A stretch of 64,000 nucleotides of DNA from Haemophilus parainfluenzae ATCC 33392 (GTDB lineage: Bacteria > Pseudomonadota > Gammaproteobacteria > Enterobacterales > Pasteurellaceae): NCBI RefSeq assembly GCF_031191205.1, contig NZ_CP133470.1, forward strand, positions 1,867,501-1,931,500, given 5' to 3'. Positions 25,879-36,603 of this stretch are shown here, piece after piece (within the stretch, counting starts at the first letter, position 1; every line of letters begins with the position of its first letter). A program made the position numbers and the translations under genes. The notes below the pieces were generated by a model, which made no database searches, was not told where the DNA came from, and worked only from the letters and a program-made list of their open reading frames with translations.

Positions 25879-26808
25879 TTAATTCACTTCTTTAAAGCTG
25901 ATCATTTCATTATCGGAATAGTCAGACGCATCTTCATCATCAAATTTCATTGGTTCGATACGTTCTTCATCAAATGCGGTATCACCTTCTATGCCATCAA
26001 GTGATTGACCATGTTTAATGCCTTTGAAATCGAAGAGTTTTGGGTCACATAAGTGTGACAACGTAATGTTTTGCATGGCGCTAAACATGGTTTCTAAGCG
26101 TCCAGGATATTGACGGTCCCAAGTATTCAACATTTCTTTCACCACTTGACGTTGTAGATTAGGTTGAGAACCACATAAATTACAAGGGATAATTGGGAAT
26201 TCTTTGGCTATGGCATATTTTTCAATATCCTTTTCTTTACAATAAGCCAATGGACGAATCACAATTTGCTTGCCGTCATCTGAAATTAATTTCGGTGGCA
26301 TCGATTTTAATTTTCCACCGTAGAACATATTCAGAAACAGGGTAGCTAACATATCATCACGATGATGACCAAGTGCAATTTTTGTTGCACCAAGTTCAGT
26401 TGCTGTACGATATAAAATACCACGGCGTAGGCGAGAGCAGAGAGAACACGTTGTTTTACCTTCTGGGATTTTCTCTTTTACGATGCCATAAGTATTTTCT
26501 TCAACGATTTTATAATCCACACCAATACTTTGCAGATATTCAGGTAAAACATGCTCAGGAAAACCGGGCTGTTTTTGGTCTAAATTGACTGCAACGATAT
26601 CAAATTTAATCGGTGCGCTTTGTTGTAAATTCAACAAAATATCAAGAAGTGTATAGCTGTCTTTACCACCAGAAAGACAAACCATCACTTTATCGCCATC
26701 TTCAATCATGCCAAAATCAGCAATTGCGTTGCCTACATTACGGCGAAGACGTTTTTGCAGTTTATTGAAATTATAAGTTTGTTTTTTATCTTGGTTTTGT
26801 TCTGTCAT
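25879..26808 (-). CDS. ttcA: tRNA 2-thiocytidine synthase TtcA
   Basis: 309 residues. The PP-loop LSGGKDS (near 45) binds ATP for adenylation of C32 in tRNA. Two CxxC pairs (TTCSLC near 125 and PCNLCG near 210) hold the [4Fe-4S] cluster. The acidic C-terminal tail ([15 protein letters not shown]) is typical of gamma-proteobacterial members. It is cytosolic and lies upstream of tusE and downstream of the tRNA-Leu gene on the same strand. Full length, nothing unusual. Confidence 0.96.
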   Translation of the reverse strand: MTEQNQDKKQTYNFNKLQKRLRRNVGNAIADFGMIEDGDKVMVCLSGGKDSYTLLDILLNLQQSAPIKFDIVAVNLDQKQPGFPEHVLPEYLQSIGVDYKIVEENTYGIVKEKIPEGKTTCSLCSRLRRGILYRTATELGATKIALGHHRDDMLATLFLNMFYGGKLKSMPPKLISDDGKQIVIRPLAYCKEKDIEKYAIAKEFPIIPCNLCGSQPNLQRQVVKEMLNTWDRQYPGRLETMFSAMQNITLSHLCDPKLFDFKGIKHGQSLDGIEGDTAFDEERIEPMKFDDEDASDYSDNEMISFKEVN

Positions 26809-26828
26809 ATTGATTACTTTAGCTAATA

Positions 26829-26858
26829 AAAAAGCCCTGAATCAACTTCAGAGCTTAT
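26829..26858 (-). terminator. terminator after tRNA-Leu
   Basis: On the minus strand AAGCTCTGA and TCAGGGCTT flank a short loop and are followed by a T-run. It separates the tRNA gene from ttcA. Confidence 0.65.
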
Positions 26859-26866
26859 AAATTCTG

Positions 26867-26953
26867 TGGTGCCTAGGGTCGGACTCGAACCGACACGGTT
26901 ATTCACCGGCGGATTTTGAATCCGCTGCGTCTACCAATTTCGCCACCCAGGCA
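26867..26953 (-). tRNA. tRNA-Leu (anticodon CAA)
   Basis: 87 nt with an acceptor stem (GCCTGGG-type 5' end), a D-arm, an anticodon stem GCGGA/TCCGC with loop TTCAAAA (anticodon CAA), a long variable arm as expected for leucine, a T-arm GGTTCGAGTCC and an encoded CCA end. The class II shape supports leucine. Confidence 0.96.
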
Positions 26954-27107
26954 TTTAGGTTGTTCTGAATTATACGTTTATCTTACTTCGTTGCAAGTAA
27001 AATTTCATTAAAAACGTGTGGTTGTTTTAAATTTCATCAACTTGCATTCAAAGATGAAAGGGAAGTTTAAAATAATTTGATACGTTGTCACTATTTATGA
27101 GTAAAAT

Positions 27108-27135
27108 AAAAGCTTAGTATTTCTACTAAGCTTTA
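27108..27135. terminator. terminator after the ferritin genes
   Basis: AAGCTTAGTA (27110-27119) pairs with TACTAAGCTT (27124-27133), with an A-run before it, so it can end minus-strand transcription. Confidence 0.75.
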
Positions 27136-27146
27136 TGATTATCTAA

Positions 27147-27647
27147 TTAAGCGGTTTGACCTGCAAGGTTACCTAAATCTTTATCAATTAAGAATAAACC
27201 TTTGCCATCTTCGCCAAGAAGATTTAACTTGTCTAAAATACCGCTGAATAATTTCTCTTCTTCGTGTTGTTCTGCAACATACCATTGTAAGAAATTGAAT
27301 GCTGAGTAATCTTTTTCTTCAAAAGTTTTACCCACTAATTCATTGATTTTACTTGTGATCAATTTTTCGTGTTCGTAAGTTAATTCAATGATTTCTTTTA
27401 ATGATTTGTACTCATGCGCAGGCGCTTCAATTGCAGTGATTACCGCTAATGCACCAGTTTCATTTAAATAAGTGAATAATTTACGCATGTGTTGCATTTC
27501 TTCTGCAGCGTGAGCTGATAAGAATTTAGCTGCACCTTCAAAACCGTTTTGTTCGCACCATGCGCTCATTTGTAAGTAAAGGTTTGAAGAGTAGAACTCA
27601 AGGTTCATTTGATCATTTAATAATTTGATTACGTTTGATGATAACAT
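27147..27647 (-). CDS. ftnB: non-haem ferritin, second copy
   Basis: 166 residues, a four-helix ferritin. Ferroxidase ligands of the family are in place: Glu17 (in NLEFYSSN) and Glu50/His53 in AEEMQHM. A later EEEKLF block carries further ligands. It forms 24-mer shells storing ferric iron in the cytoplasm. It is the second gene of a pair, 19 bp downstream of its paralogue, so mixed shells are likely. Which member is called FtnA or FtnB is by position only. Confidence 0.93.
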   Translation of the reverse strand: MLSSNVIKLLNDQMNLEFYSSNLYLQMSAWCEQNGFEGAAKFLSAHAAEEMQHMRKLFTYLNETGALAVITAIEAPAHEYKSLKEIIELTYEHEKLITSKINELVGKTFEEKDYSAFNFLQWYVAEQHEEEKLFSGILDKLNLLGEDGKGLFLIDKDLGNLAGQTA

Positions 27648-27666
27648 TTGTATTCTCCTTTTTAAA

Positions 27667-28152
27667 TTATAAAGTTGCTAAATCACGATCGATAAAGTAA
27701 AGCGAACGACCGTCTTCACCCACCAAGTTAAATTTATCAATAATGCTATTGAATAATTTTTCTTCTTCGTGTTGTTCTGCAACGTACCATTGTAAGAAGT
27801 TAAAAGTAGAATAGTCTTTGTTTGCAAAAGTCACTTCAACTAATTCATTAATTTTAGAAGTAATGAATTTTTCGTGTTCAAGTGTGGTTTCAAATACTTC
27901 CTTAAGTGATTTGTAGTCATTTTTAGGTGCATCAATTTTACCTAAAAGTGGCATACCACTTGTTTCACTTACATATTGGAATAATTTTTGCATATGTTCT
28001 AATTCTTCATCAGCATGACGAAGTAAGAATGCTGCAGCACCTTCGTAACCGTGCTTGCTACACCAAGAACTCATTTGTAAATAAACATTAGAAGAGTAGA
28101 ACTCTAAATTGATTTGTTCATTTAACTTATCTGCGATTGCTTTATTAAGCAT
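27667..28152 (-). CDS. ftnA: non-haem ferritin, first copy
   Basis: 161 residues. Glu17, Glu50 and His53 are conserved ([16 protein letters not shown]), as is the [18 protein letters not shown] block shared with the downstream paralogue. It is a cytoplasmic iron-storage shell subunit. The promoter region to the right contains three AATGAGAATAAT/ATTCTCATTATCA words that look like Fur sites, in keeping with iron control. ATG 28152 follows an AAGGAAAGGAG-like site. Confidence 0.93.
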   Translation of the reverse strand: MLNKAIADKLNEQINLEFYSSNVYLQMSSWCSKHGYEGAAAFLLRHADEELEHMQKLFQYVSETSGMPLLGKIDAPKNDYKSLKEVFETTLEHEKFITSKINELVEVTFANKDYSTFNFLQWYVAEQHEEEKLFNSIIDKFNLVGEDGRSLYFIDRDLATL

Positions 28153-28238
28153 AAACCAACTCCTTTCCTTATTAAGTAGAGATTAAAAATAAAAACAAGA
28201 CTGCTTAACTTGTCATCGGTGTGCATTCTAATCTCACA

Positions 28239-28356
28239 AATGAGAATAATCAAGTATTTTTTTAAAATATTTTTTATAACTCACTAATAATAAAAGAAAA
28301 ATCAATGTTAATTATTCTCATTTATGAGATGTTTGTAAAATAAATTCTCATTATCA
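28239..28356. promoter_or_regulatory. cluster of Fur-like boxes before the ferritin pair
   Basis: AATGAGAATAAT at 28239-28250 is repeated inverted as ATTATTCTCATT at 28311-28322, and ATTCTCATTATCA lies at 28344-28356. All are close to the GATAAT/ATTATC hexamers of Fur sites. Confidence 0.55.
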
Positions 28357-28402
28357 GATCAAGAATGATGAAATCTGGTGAATTGATGTACGTAATTGTA
28401 TT

Positions 28403-28804
28403 CAGAATTCACGTAGCGTTATCTAAAAATTTCAGACTAATTCTAATTATTCCATTTCAAAGACATCCATTTATTTCTTTTATATCCATAACCCAAAATC
28501 ACCTTATTTTAACCAGTGCATAAAAGTAGGATAGTTATCTGTTTTGATTGGTGACGTACCCATATATTCGATTTAACATAATATACATTGTGCGAAATCA
28601 ATTACAAGGTTAGTGAAAGCTACGTATTAATAAAATCACAGAGTTATACACAGGTTGTAAATACCACTTAAGCGATGCAAAACCTGGCTCTAAAGCACCT
28701 TGCAATAAGATGAAGTAATGATTTATACACTCTAAAGTTGTTATGTAAGGAAAAAATAAAGAAGTTTATATGTATCAAATAATGACAACGTTACGTGAAT
28801 TCTG
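28403..28804. repeat. non-coding segment bounded by 18-bp inverted repeats
   Basis: CAGAATTCACGTAGCGTT (28403-28420) recurs inverted at 28787-28804 with one mismatch (17 of 18). The 366 bp between hold no intact frame. The whole gap from 28357 to 28844 has no supported gene. A short minus-strand frame near 28620-28715 (contains GALEPGFASLKWYLQP) resembles part of a membrane transporter and may be a relic. Confidence 0.6.
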
Positions 28805-28844
28805 CGTTATTTTATGAGGTGAATATCATCAGATTTAAAAAAGA

Positions 28845-28879
28845 AAAACGTAAATCTCAGGGATTAGGATTTACGTTTT
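28845..28879. terminator. terminator of sbcB
   Basis: AAAACGTAAATC (28845-28856) and GATTTACGTTTT (28868-28879) form a 12-bp perfect stem, with a T-run on the minus strand. Confidence 0.82.
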
Positions 28880-28921
28880 GATGAATGGCATTTGTGTGAC
28901 TATGTCTCGATATGTATAAGA

Positions 28922-30343
28922 TTAAGATAACAGTTTTGCTCCGTATTCATAAACCTGTTGCAGTAAATTCAGTTTGGTTGGATTATCAGAATATTCCTCT
29001 GCTAACTGCTGTAAGCTTTCTTCAAATTTAACCGCACTTTGTTCTAATTTACGTTGGCGATATTTTTGCCATTTTATTTGCTCAGCACGATTTAGGGTTT
29101 TGTAGAAATGTCTTGCACGATAATGGAACAACAATTCAGGAATCCGTTTATCTTCAAATGCTAAACCATGTCCAGCTAATTTCTCAGCTGGTAAATCCCG
29201 TAAAATAGCCATATTATTTTTATCGGCACTGCTAAAGAAGCCGTTATAAAGCTCAGTTTCTACATTATCACTCGGCTCAAATTCACGCTCTTCTGAGAAG
29301 ATTTCAATAACTTTCTCGCGAATATCTAAGGATTGGCGCAATTTTGCTAAATTATCTAAGCAATGTTGTCTATCTATCCCTAAACGAGCCGCATTTTCTG
29401 GCAGTAAAGTTTTTGCAGGCGCCAAAATTGGGCATTTATTTATATGAACCAATTTTAATGGAACTGATGAAACTCCCCTTTCTTCTAGCTCGCTTTTCTT
29501 GGTATATAAATCTTGTCGCAAATCAACCGCACTTTTACTGAGTAAATTATCAATATCACCTGATAAATCACAGACGATTACGGCATTTTGATTAGTTGGA
29601 TGCCATGCTAATGGTGCTACCCAAGCACAATTACCGCGATAATTCCCTAGCATGCCCGAAACGTGCACTAATGGTGTCATTTCAGCGGTGTCGAGCAGTT
29701 TCTCAATTTCCTTTTTGCCTCTATGCTCAAAGAAGAATTGAAATAATTTAGGCTGCTTTTCTTTGATTAATTTAGCCATAGCGATAGTTGCATACACATC
29801 CGCCATGGCATCATGAGCATTTTCATGCTCAATGCCATTTGCTTTGGTTAGCTTTTCTAAGCGAAAGCTTGGCATGCCATCATCGTCATAAGCCCAATTA
29901 ATACCCTCAGGACGCAAAGCATAACAGGCGCGTACTAAATCCAGTAAATCCCACCGAGAATTGCCATTTTTCCAGCTATATTCATAGGGATCGATGAAGT
30001 TACGGTAAAAGGTATAACGAGTCATTTCATCGTCATAACGAATGTTGTTGTAACCCATCACACAAGTATTGGGTTGTGAAAATTCAGCTAGAATTTTTGC
30101 GGCGAATTCAGGTTCAGGAATTCCCTTTTCATTACATTCTTGTGGTGTAATTCCTGTGACCATTACGGCTTCCGGGGCAGGCAAATAATCATTGGTTTGC
30201 TTGCAATACAACATAACAGGCTCGCCAATAATATTAAAATTTGCATCGGTACGAATACCAGCAAATTGAGCAGGACGATCACTTGCCGGATTGATACCAA
30301 AACTTTCGTAATCGTAGATAAAAAAACTAAAATCGTTTGCCAT
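28922..30343 (-). CDS. sbcB: exodeoxyribonuclease I
   Basis: 473 residues. The DEDDh nuclease starts with FFIYDYESFGINPASDRPAQ (Asp and Glu metal ligands) and has the late motif HDAMADVYATIAMA. The remainder forms the SH3-like and helical ExoI C-terminal domains. It degrades single-stranded DNA 3' to 5' and helps in recombination and mismatch repair. It is separated from the upstream transporter gene by two bases, which suggests co-transcription. Length is normal for the family. Confidence 0.96.
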   Translation of the reverse strand: MANDFSFFIYDYESFGINPASDRPAQFAGIRTDANFNIIGEPVMLYCKQTNDYLPAPEAVMVTGITPQECNEKGIPEPEFAAKILAEFSQPNTCVMGYNNIRYDDEMTRYTFYRNFIDPYEYSWKNGNSRWDLLDLVRACYALRPEGINWAYDDDGMPSFRLEKLTKANGIEHENAHDAMADVYATIAMAKLIKEKQPKLFQFFFEHRGKKEIEKLLDTAEMTPLVHVSGMLGNYRGNCAWVAPLAWHPTNQNAVIVCDLSGDIDNLLSKSAVDLRQDLYTKKSELEERGVSSVPLKLVHINKCPILAPAKTLLPENAARLGIDRQHCLDNLAKLRQSLDIREKVIEIFSEEREFEPSDNVETELYNGFFSSADKNNMAILRDLPAEKLAGHGLAFEDKRIPELLFHYRARHFYKTLNRAEQIKWQKYRQRKLEQSAVKFEESLQQLAEEYSDNPTKLNLLQQVYEYGAKLLS

Positions 30344-30345
30344 AA

Positions 30346-31218
30346 TTAAGCCAAAATTTTATCTAAATAATATAAACAGAAAATTGCTGAAAGACTGATA
30401 AGTACGCCAAACCAGTTTATTTTGCTGATTTTTTCTTTAAAGAAAAATGCGCCGGTGATGGTGCCTAAACAAATAACACCAATGTTCATTCCCGCAAAAA
30501 CTAAGGTTGGATTTTGTCCGAAACTTTGGTGCGCTTTAATGTAAAACAGGATGTTGAAGAAATTCAATACACCTAAAATGATTCCACCAATAAAGCTTGG
30601 CACAGTCCATTGAGTACGTTTTAGGAATAAATATAGGAACATGACACAAGCGGCTAATGAGAAAGCGATGAATAATGTAGTTGGGAATGCTCCCCCGCTT
30701 TTGGCCACTTGTTTAAATAAAATATCAATGGTGCCATAGCCAAACCAAACACCGATTAAGCCTAAAACACCTTTAAAAGTGACCGCACTTTGTTCATTTG
30801 ATTTGTTCAAAATACAAAATAAACCGATGAATGCCAAAATAATACCAACGATTTTTGGCTGGCTTAATGTTTCATGGAAGATAATAAAAGACGCAACAAT
30901 CGGTAGAAATAACGATAAGCGTTGTGCTGCATCTGAACGCACGATACCCGCAAATTCAACGGCTTTAGACATAATGATAAATACGGTTGGTAATAAAATC
31001 CCTAACGCCAGGAAAATAGGTGTGCTATCACTTTGCGCTAAATATTCAGTAAATTCTAATCCTTTAAAATCAGGTTTGAGTAAGAAATAGCTTAATGAAA
31101 TGGCGACAATATAGTTAAACGCAATGGCTTGTTCAATAATGATATTTTTCTTGCGCGCAACTTTGAGTAATACCGATACGGCAACACTACATAGAATGGC
31201 TAAAATAAGGTTATGCAT
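30346..31218 (-). CDS. EamA/DMT-superfamily transporter
   Basis: 290 residues with about ten hydrophobic helices (LAILCSVAVSVLLKVA at the start, LSLSAIFCLYYL near the end) and basic loops, the pattern of the drug/metabolite transporter superfamily. Substrate cannot be read from sequence. It lies between mukB and sbcB on the same strand, with a terminator hairpin separating it from mukB, so it probably has its own promoter and continues into sbcB. A USS lies inside the gene. Confidence 0.82.
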   Translation of the reverse strand: MHNLILAILCSVAVSVLLKVARKKNIIIEQAIAFNYIVAISLSYFLLKPDFKGLEFTEYLAQSDSTPIFLALGILLPTVFIIMSKAVEFAGIVRSDAAQRLSLFLPIVASFIIFHETLSQPKIVGIILAFIGLFCILNKSNEQSAVTFKGVLGLIGVWFGYGTIDILFKQVAKSGGAFPTTLFIAFSLAACVMFLYLFLKRTQWTVPSFIGGIILGVLNFFNILFYIKAHQSFGQNPTLVFAGMNIGVICLGTITGAFFFKEKISKINWFGVLISLSAIFCLYYLDKILA

Positions 31219-31251
31219 AATTCGTCCTAAATTCTCATAAAAATAACAATG

Positions 31252-31287
31252 AAAAAAGCGGCCAATTGCTTTGACCGCTTTAAAAAA
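31252..31287 (-). terminator. terminator of mukFEB
   Basis: AAAGCGG (31255-31261) pairs with CCGCTTT (31275-31281). The minus strand continues with six T's. Confidence 0.75.
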
Positions 31288-34200
31288 CTACTCTGTTGCG
31301 CCAAAGCCACGCAAACCAACCACATGAACTTGTTCTTGGTTGCCGGCAATTTTACGCACCAGTTTATAGGTTGTCCCTTTTTCAGGGCTGATATTCTCTG
31401 GCGCAGCGATAAGTAATTGCATATCCAAACGTTCGCAAAGTTCGAACAAGGTAGAAATAGATTTACCATCTAAACGCGCTGCTTCATCTAAGAATAGTAA
31501 GCGGCATGGTACGATGTCTTTACCGCGAATTCGGCGACTTTCCTCTTCCCAGCTTTGTACAACCATTAATAGGATTGACATACCCGTACCGATCGCTTCA
31601 CCTGTCGATAATGCGCCACTTTCAGCGCGTAACCAGCCATCCGCACCACGGAAGACTTCAACTTCTAGCTCTAGGTAATTACGGTAATCTAATAATTCTT
31701 CACCGATAGTTTGTGCTGTGCGTTGGCCCATATCAATATGCGGGTTAATACGTTGATAAAGTTTCGCAATGGCTTCAGAGAAGGTAATACGATTATCACT
31801 GAATAAATCTTGATATTCTTCCTGTTTACCTGACAGTGCATCAAGCAACATCGCATGTGTATCACGAATGTTGACCACTAAACGTACCGATTTCACCTGA
31901 CCGAAGGCAATATTTTGTAAACCTTGGTTTAACATGCGAATACGATTTTGTTCACGTTGAATGGTTTTACGCATAATATTTGCCACACTTTCAGAACTAA
32001 TCGCCAATTTTTTCTCACGGCCAGTCAATTCTTCTGTTAAGCGATTAAGCTCAATTTCCATTTGCTCAATTGCATCAATCGGATCATCTGTTTTAATAAT
32101 ATCCTGACGAATACGTTCACGAAGATGTTGATATACCGCAATGAAGAAGCGGACTTTATTTTCTGGTTTACGGCTGTCTTCAGAAATACGCAATGCATCG
32201 CGTAGATATTCATTATCTGCCACCGCAGTACGTAGCGCACCTAAGGCTTTATCCGACATTGAACGTAACTCATCAGCAGATAAATAAGCTAACTCACGGC
32301 GATTGAGTCGTTTTTCCACATCAGAATTGCGAGATAAACGCAGAACCACACACCAGCTGACTTTCGCAGCTACAACCAATTCACGTTGAGTTTTATAATC
32401 ACGTTCTGCTTTACGAATACGTTTATTTAAGTTATCCGCTTCACTTTCAATGAGTGTTAATTGTTTTTCGACATAAGAACGACGTTGACGGATGGTTGAA
32501 AGTTGTTGATATAACTCATCACGGCGATTTCTCGCACGTTCCTCTGCTCCTTCATCAGCACGTACGCCCAATTCACTAATCTCAGCAATTAATTCTTTCA
32601 ACAATTGATTTTTACTGTCGTAAGAACTTTGCAATTGAATAAATACTTGATTGTATTGTGCAAATTGGCTTTGTTTTTGACGTAATTGTTCACGTTGAGC
32701 ATCACGTTGTGACTGCAATTGTTCCAAACGTTGACGAAGTTGCTCATTAAGCTCTGATGTTTCTGCTTGCCCCCCATCTTCATAACTGAAGTGATTTTTA
32801 CGTTGCACCACATCCGCTAAAGCAAATACACGTTGTTGTACTTGTTTTTGGCGTTCAATGGCTTGGGTTAAATCAGCTTTTAAGCGCTCATAGTTTTCTG
32901 GGTCACTTTGTAAGGTATTGGCAATCGGCTCTAATTGTGACAACGCAACTCCATGTTGACGAATGAAGCTTTCATCTTGTTCCGCAATATCTAGTTGTTC
33001 ACGGCATTCTTCAATGCGATCAAGTAATTCTTCATCAGCAAGTAAGTTAAGCTGCGGCATTAACTTATTCAACAATTGCATTTTTTCTTTGGCATTATCC
33101 AATTTAATGCGAATTTGTTGCTCAGTACTTGAGAATTGATTGAGTTCGCGATCAATTTCATTGCGTTCTTGATTGATTTCCGCCATAACCTCTTCAGGGT
33201 TTGGTTGGAACGCAAGCGCTAAATGTAAGCCAACAAATTGACTAAAGTGTTCGTGTAAACGTTGACATTTTTGTACATCAAAGGCGATTTGTGCGTATTC
33301 TTCCGCAATCTCATCACGTTTAGCTTGTAATTCTTCTAAATGTTTTTCACGTGCAGCACGGCCGAATAATGGAATTTGCGGGAATTTTGAATAACGCAAT
33401 TCACGATCAGACACTTGCACCACAACGCCCATTTCAAGTTCTTGGGCTGAAAGTACGCTGTCATCAAAGGCATTTGGGTCACCTTCGATTAAATATAAAT
33501 CGTCTGGACAATCTTCTAAATTAGCTAATTGTTCGCGTACCGTGTTGAGATCACGAACAACGATAGCATGACGCGCAGGACCATAAAGTGCAGAGAAATA
33601 AGGTGCATCTTCAATTGGAACATCATCATATAATTCAGAAAGCAATACCCCACCAAAACGTTCTGCAAGCACATTTAAACGAGCATCTTCAGAACCATCT
33701 GGTTGGCTTAAACGAGAAATTTGCTCGTCTAATTGTTGACGTTGTTTCTCTAAATTGTCACGTTGAATAGTCAGCTCACGTTCTTTCACCAATTGTGATT
33801 GCATAAAATGCATTACATCTTGGCTATGCTCGAAGGTTTCACCACTTTGCTCTTGTAAACGTTCTAAAGCGGCTTGAGCAGTTAACCAAGCCGGTGCTTT
33901 ACGAGCATTTTCTTCGTAAAGTGCTGTTAAACTTTCACGTTTTTGACGTAAGGTTGAACGGTTTTCCACTTGCTCTGAAAGTTCTTCATTCAAACTTTCA
34001 ATGAGTTCTTCTTGTTCAGCGTGGTATGCTTCGAGTTCATCAGCGGTTTCTAAAGATAAATCAGCGCGCTGATTAAAATCAGCCAATAATTTAACCGCAC
34101 TTTGTTGTTGAGCATAACGCTGCTCTAACTCATGTAATTTTGCACGTAATTGAGGTGTTTGTTGTGCCTGAATTTTTTGTGTTGGATATTCACGCAATAA

Positions 34201-35805
34201 TTCTTTAGCACTTTCCCAAGCACTTGAACGTGGCATATCGCCAGCAATTTTGCACACCAACTGATAGGCTTTATCAAATTGCGATTTAGCCGCTTCAGAA
34301 ATAGACATTTTATGTTCTAACTCAAGCACTTGCTCGGTAAGACTTTCTGCATGGGCAGCAAATTCCGCATGGTAATCTTCCGCATTTTTCACGCTTAAAT
34401 CCGCTAAACCACATAAGGTTTTCGCTTTTTCAAGCGCGGCAATTGCTTGTTGATATTGCAATGCACGGGTTTGTTGTGCATCTAATGCTTGTTGATAATC
34501 CGCAAGTTGCGCACGTACTTGGTCAATTTCAAGTTCAGTTTGCTCAAATTGTGCTTGGCTTTCTTCAAGCTGTTCGGTTGCGGTTTCCACAACCATTTTT
34601 TGTTCTTCTAATTTTTCTGTAAGCTCAGCTACGTCTTCTTGATAGCGCGATACTTTTTCTTGATGACGTAACGCATTTAATACCAAGTTTAGATGGTCTG
34701 CCGCACTTTGGTGATCTACTTCTAAAGTACGTTCATTTTCTGCCAATTCTGCAGTTTCACGGCTTAAGTCAATTAAGCGATGTTGTGATAACTCTTGCTC
34801 AGCTTTTGCTTTATACCAATCACGACGGAAACCTAGAGCCGCTTCAATATTGCCTCGGCGTTCATTGGCATTACGCATATAATCTGATGCCACATAATTA
34901 GTGGTTTCGGTAATTAAATGTTTAAATAAATCACGGTCAGATTGGGTAACTTTAATTGCTTCAAGGGTCATGCGGTTTTCACGTAATGCACTTTCCATAT
35001 CCTGGAAAGCTTTGCGTACACCAAAGTTTTCTGGCAATAAGTAATCACGTAAAGAACGGGTAATAGCGCTGGAAATACCACCGTATAAAGAAGCTTCGAT
35101 TAATTTATAGAATTTGCTACGGTCTGAGGCACTACGTAAGCGTTTTGGAATGATGCCCAAATCAAACATCATGCCGTGATAATCGGTGATGGAATGATAT
35201 TGCTTGAATTGCGCACCAAGGTTTTCAATTTTGTCTTTTAATTCGTTTAAATTGAGTACGCGTGCTTGACGTTCACCGACTGTTTCGGTGAAAAGTGCGG
35301 TCGGATTTAAGGATAATTCTACCCCTTGAATCGAGAAGGTTTTTAAATCCACTTTCTTATCACGACCCGCAATTTGTTGCAGACGCACACCCACGAGAAT
35401 TCGTTGGTGACGGGAATTGATGGTATCCAATACTGCGTAACAAACGCCAGGACGCAATTTACCGTGTAACCCTTTATCACGCGAACCGCCTGTCGAGCCT
35501 GCTTCTGTGGTATTACGGAAATGCAATAAGGTTAAGTCTGGAATTAATGCTGTGACAAAACCCGCCATGGTTGTTGATTTACCGGCACCGTTACCACCGG
35601 AAAGTGTGGTCACCAATTCATCCAAATCAAAGGTACGGGCAAAGAAACCATTCCAGTTAATTAAGGTCAGTGAACGGAATTTACCTCGTTCTACCCCATT
35701 ATGTTGGTTTAATACAGGAGCAATGAATTCTTCTTCAACCTGTTCAGTTGATTGCTCAGGTTCGTCTTGATAGATTTCGTTTTCAAGTTCTAATACATCA
35801 GACAT
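31288..35805 (-). CDS. mukB: chromosome-condensation SMC-like protein MukB
   Basis: 1505 residues, close to the 1486 of E. coli. The N-terminal head has Walker [11 protein letters not shown] (near 75). Long coiled-coil arms (about 340-680 and 860-1110) flank a hinge. The C-terminal head has the signature [14 protein letters not shown] and Walker [12 protein letters not shown]. MukB dimers clamp DNA and, with MukE and the kleisin MukF, fold and segregate the chromosome. Its ATG overlaps the mukE stop by one base. Two USS copies lie in the coiled-coil codons. Confidence 0.97.
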   Translation of the reverse strand: MSDVLELENEIYQDEPEQSTEQVEEEFIAPVLNQHNGVERGKFRSLTLINWNGFFARTFDLDELVTTLSGGNGAGKSTTMAGFVTALIPDLTLLHFRNTTEAGSTGGSRDKGLHGKLRPGVCYAVLDTINSRHQRILVGVRLQQIAGRDKKVDLKTFSIQGVELSLNPTALFTETVGERQARVLNLNELKDKIENLGAQFKQYHSITDYHGMMFDLGIIPKRLRSASDRSKFYKLIEASLYGGISSAITRSLRDYLLPENFGVRKAFQDMESALRENRMTLEAIKVTQSDRDLFKHLITETTNYVASDYMRNANERRGNIEAALGFRRDWYKAKAEQELSQHRLIDLSRETAELAENERTLEVDHQSAADHLNLVLNALRHQEKVSRYQEDVAELTEKLEEQKMVVETATEQLEESQAQFEQTELEIDQVRAQLADYQQALDAQQTRALQYQQAIAALEKAKTLCGLADLSVKNAEDYHAEFAAHAESLTEQVLELEHKMSISEAAKSQFDKAYQLVCKIAGDMPRSSAWESAKELLREYPTQKIQAQQTPQLRAKLHELEQRYAQQQSAVKLLADFNQRADLSLETADELEAYHAEQEELIESLNEELSEQVENRSTLRQKRESLTALYEENARKAPAWLTAQAALERLQEQSGETFEHSQDVMHFMQSQLVKERELTIQRDNLEKQRQQLDEQISRLSQPDGSEDARLNVLAERFGGVLLSELYDDVPIEDAPYFSALYGPARHAIVVRDLNTVREQLANLEDCPDDLYLIEGDPNAFDDSVLSAQELEMGVVVQVSDRELRYSKFPQIPLFGRAAREKHLEELQAKRDEIAEEYAQIAFDVQKCQRLHEHFSQFVGLHLALAFQPNPEEVMAEINQERNEIDRELNQFSSTEQQIRIKLDNAKEKMQLLNKLMPQLNLLADEELLDRIEECREQLDIAEQDESFIRQHGVALSQLEPIANTLQSDPENYERLKADLTQAIERQKQVQQRVFALADVVQRKNHFSYEDGGQAETSELNEQLRQRLEQLQSQRDAQREQLRQKQSQFAQYNQVFIQLQSSYDSKNQLLKELIAEISELGVRADEGAEERARNRRDELYQQLSTIRQRRSYVEKQLTLIESEADNLNKRIRKAERDYKTQRELVVAAKVSWCVVLRLSRNSDVEKRLNRRELAYLSADELRSMSDKALGALRTAVADNEYLRDALRISEDSRKPENKVRFFIAVYQHLRERIRQDIIKTDDPIDAIEQMEIELNRLTEELTGREKKLAISSESVANIMRKTIQREQNRIRMLNQGLQNIAFGQVKSVRLVVNIRDTHAMLLDALSGKQEEYQDLFSDNRITFSEAIAKLYQRINPHIDMGQRTAQTIGEELLDYRNYLELEVEVFRGADGWLRAESGALSTGEAIGTGMSILLMVVQSWEEESRRIRGKDIVPCRLLFLDEAARLDGKSISTLFELCERLDMQLLIAAPENISPEKGTTYKLVRKIAGNQEQVHVVGLRGFGATE

Positions 35806-36557
35806 TATTCTTGTTCTCCTGCATCATCAAATTCTTCATCAATTTCGACCGCACTTTCTTCATCATCAAGATCATCAGCATTGCTCGCCGCTTTTGCTTG
35901 TTTTTCCAATTCCAGAGATTGCGGTGTTGCAGCTTCCCCATCACGAATTAAGCGAGCTTGTGCTTCTAACGGGTCATCACCAGAACGCACTTCAGCCCCA
36001 AAACGGAAGACTGATTCTGAAATAGTAAATTTACTGCTGTGTTGTTCACCCACGGTATGAATCATACCTAAACGGCGTAAACGACCGATCGCCGCGCGTA
36101 CTTTTTCAGATAATTTTTGCTTATCTAAATCTGAACCGCTGGAACGTTGATTGACAGCTTTCAACAACTTGCCTTCATCCGCTAAATTCAGCAATTCATC
36201 ATAGACTTCTTGCATGCTGAAGATACCTTGCTGCGCCAAACGTTCTGGACTTAAATACAAATAACAAAGTACTTTCCCAACCAACATTTCTAATTCAGAA
36301 AGCACTGAACGTGCAATTAAGGTTGTTGCTTTCGGACGTAAATAGAAAAAGCCCTCTGGAGCACAAATTAATTCCACATTGTAACGGCGATAAAAACCAT
36401 CCAACTCATTTTGGAAATCCATTAAAAAAGCATGATTATCTAATTGATCGGTGCTGATATGGCGACCTGAACGCAACAAGCTGTCCACTGTCGGGAAAAT
36501 AGGATTCGCAATGGCATTTGCCAATTTCGGGGAAATTACATCTTGAATATCTGTCAT
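35805..36557 (-). CDS. mukE: chromosome partition protein MukE
   Basis: 250 residues beginning [19 protein letters not shown], with winged-helix regions ([31 protein letters not shown]) and a very acidic tail ([18 protein letters not shown]). MukE binds the middle of MukF and DNA within the MukBEF complex. It is the middle gene of mukF-mukE-mukB; it lies 46 bp after mukF and is coupled to mukB. The acidic tail is a little longer than in E. coli. Confidence 0.95.
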   Translation of the reverse strand: MTDIQDVISPKLANAIANPIFPTVDSLLRSGRHISTDQLDNHAFLMDFQNELDGFYRRYNVELICAPEGFFYLRPKATTLIARSVLSELEMLVGKVLCYLYLSPERLAQQGIFSMQEVYDELLNLADEGKLLKAVNQRSSGSDLDKQKLSEKVRAAIGRLRRLGMIHTVGEQHSSKFTISESVFRFGAEVRSGDDPLEAQARLIRDGEAATPQSLELEKQAKAASNADDLDDEESAVEIDEEFDDAGEQE

Positions 36558-36603
36558 AGTTAATTTCTCATTTTATGAATTCGTTTTTGGGTAAGCCACG
36601 AAA

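Noticed and set aside
28664..28672. TTATACACA as a DnaA box or origin
   Set aside because: A single imperfect box without neighbours, AT-rich unwinding pattern or dnaA/gidA-type genes does not support an origin.
31227..31469. 80-residue minus-strand frame at the 3' end of mukB
   Set aside because: It overlaps the conserved C-terminal head of MukB in another frame and has no family features.
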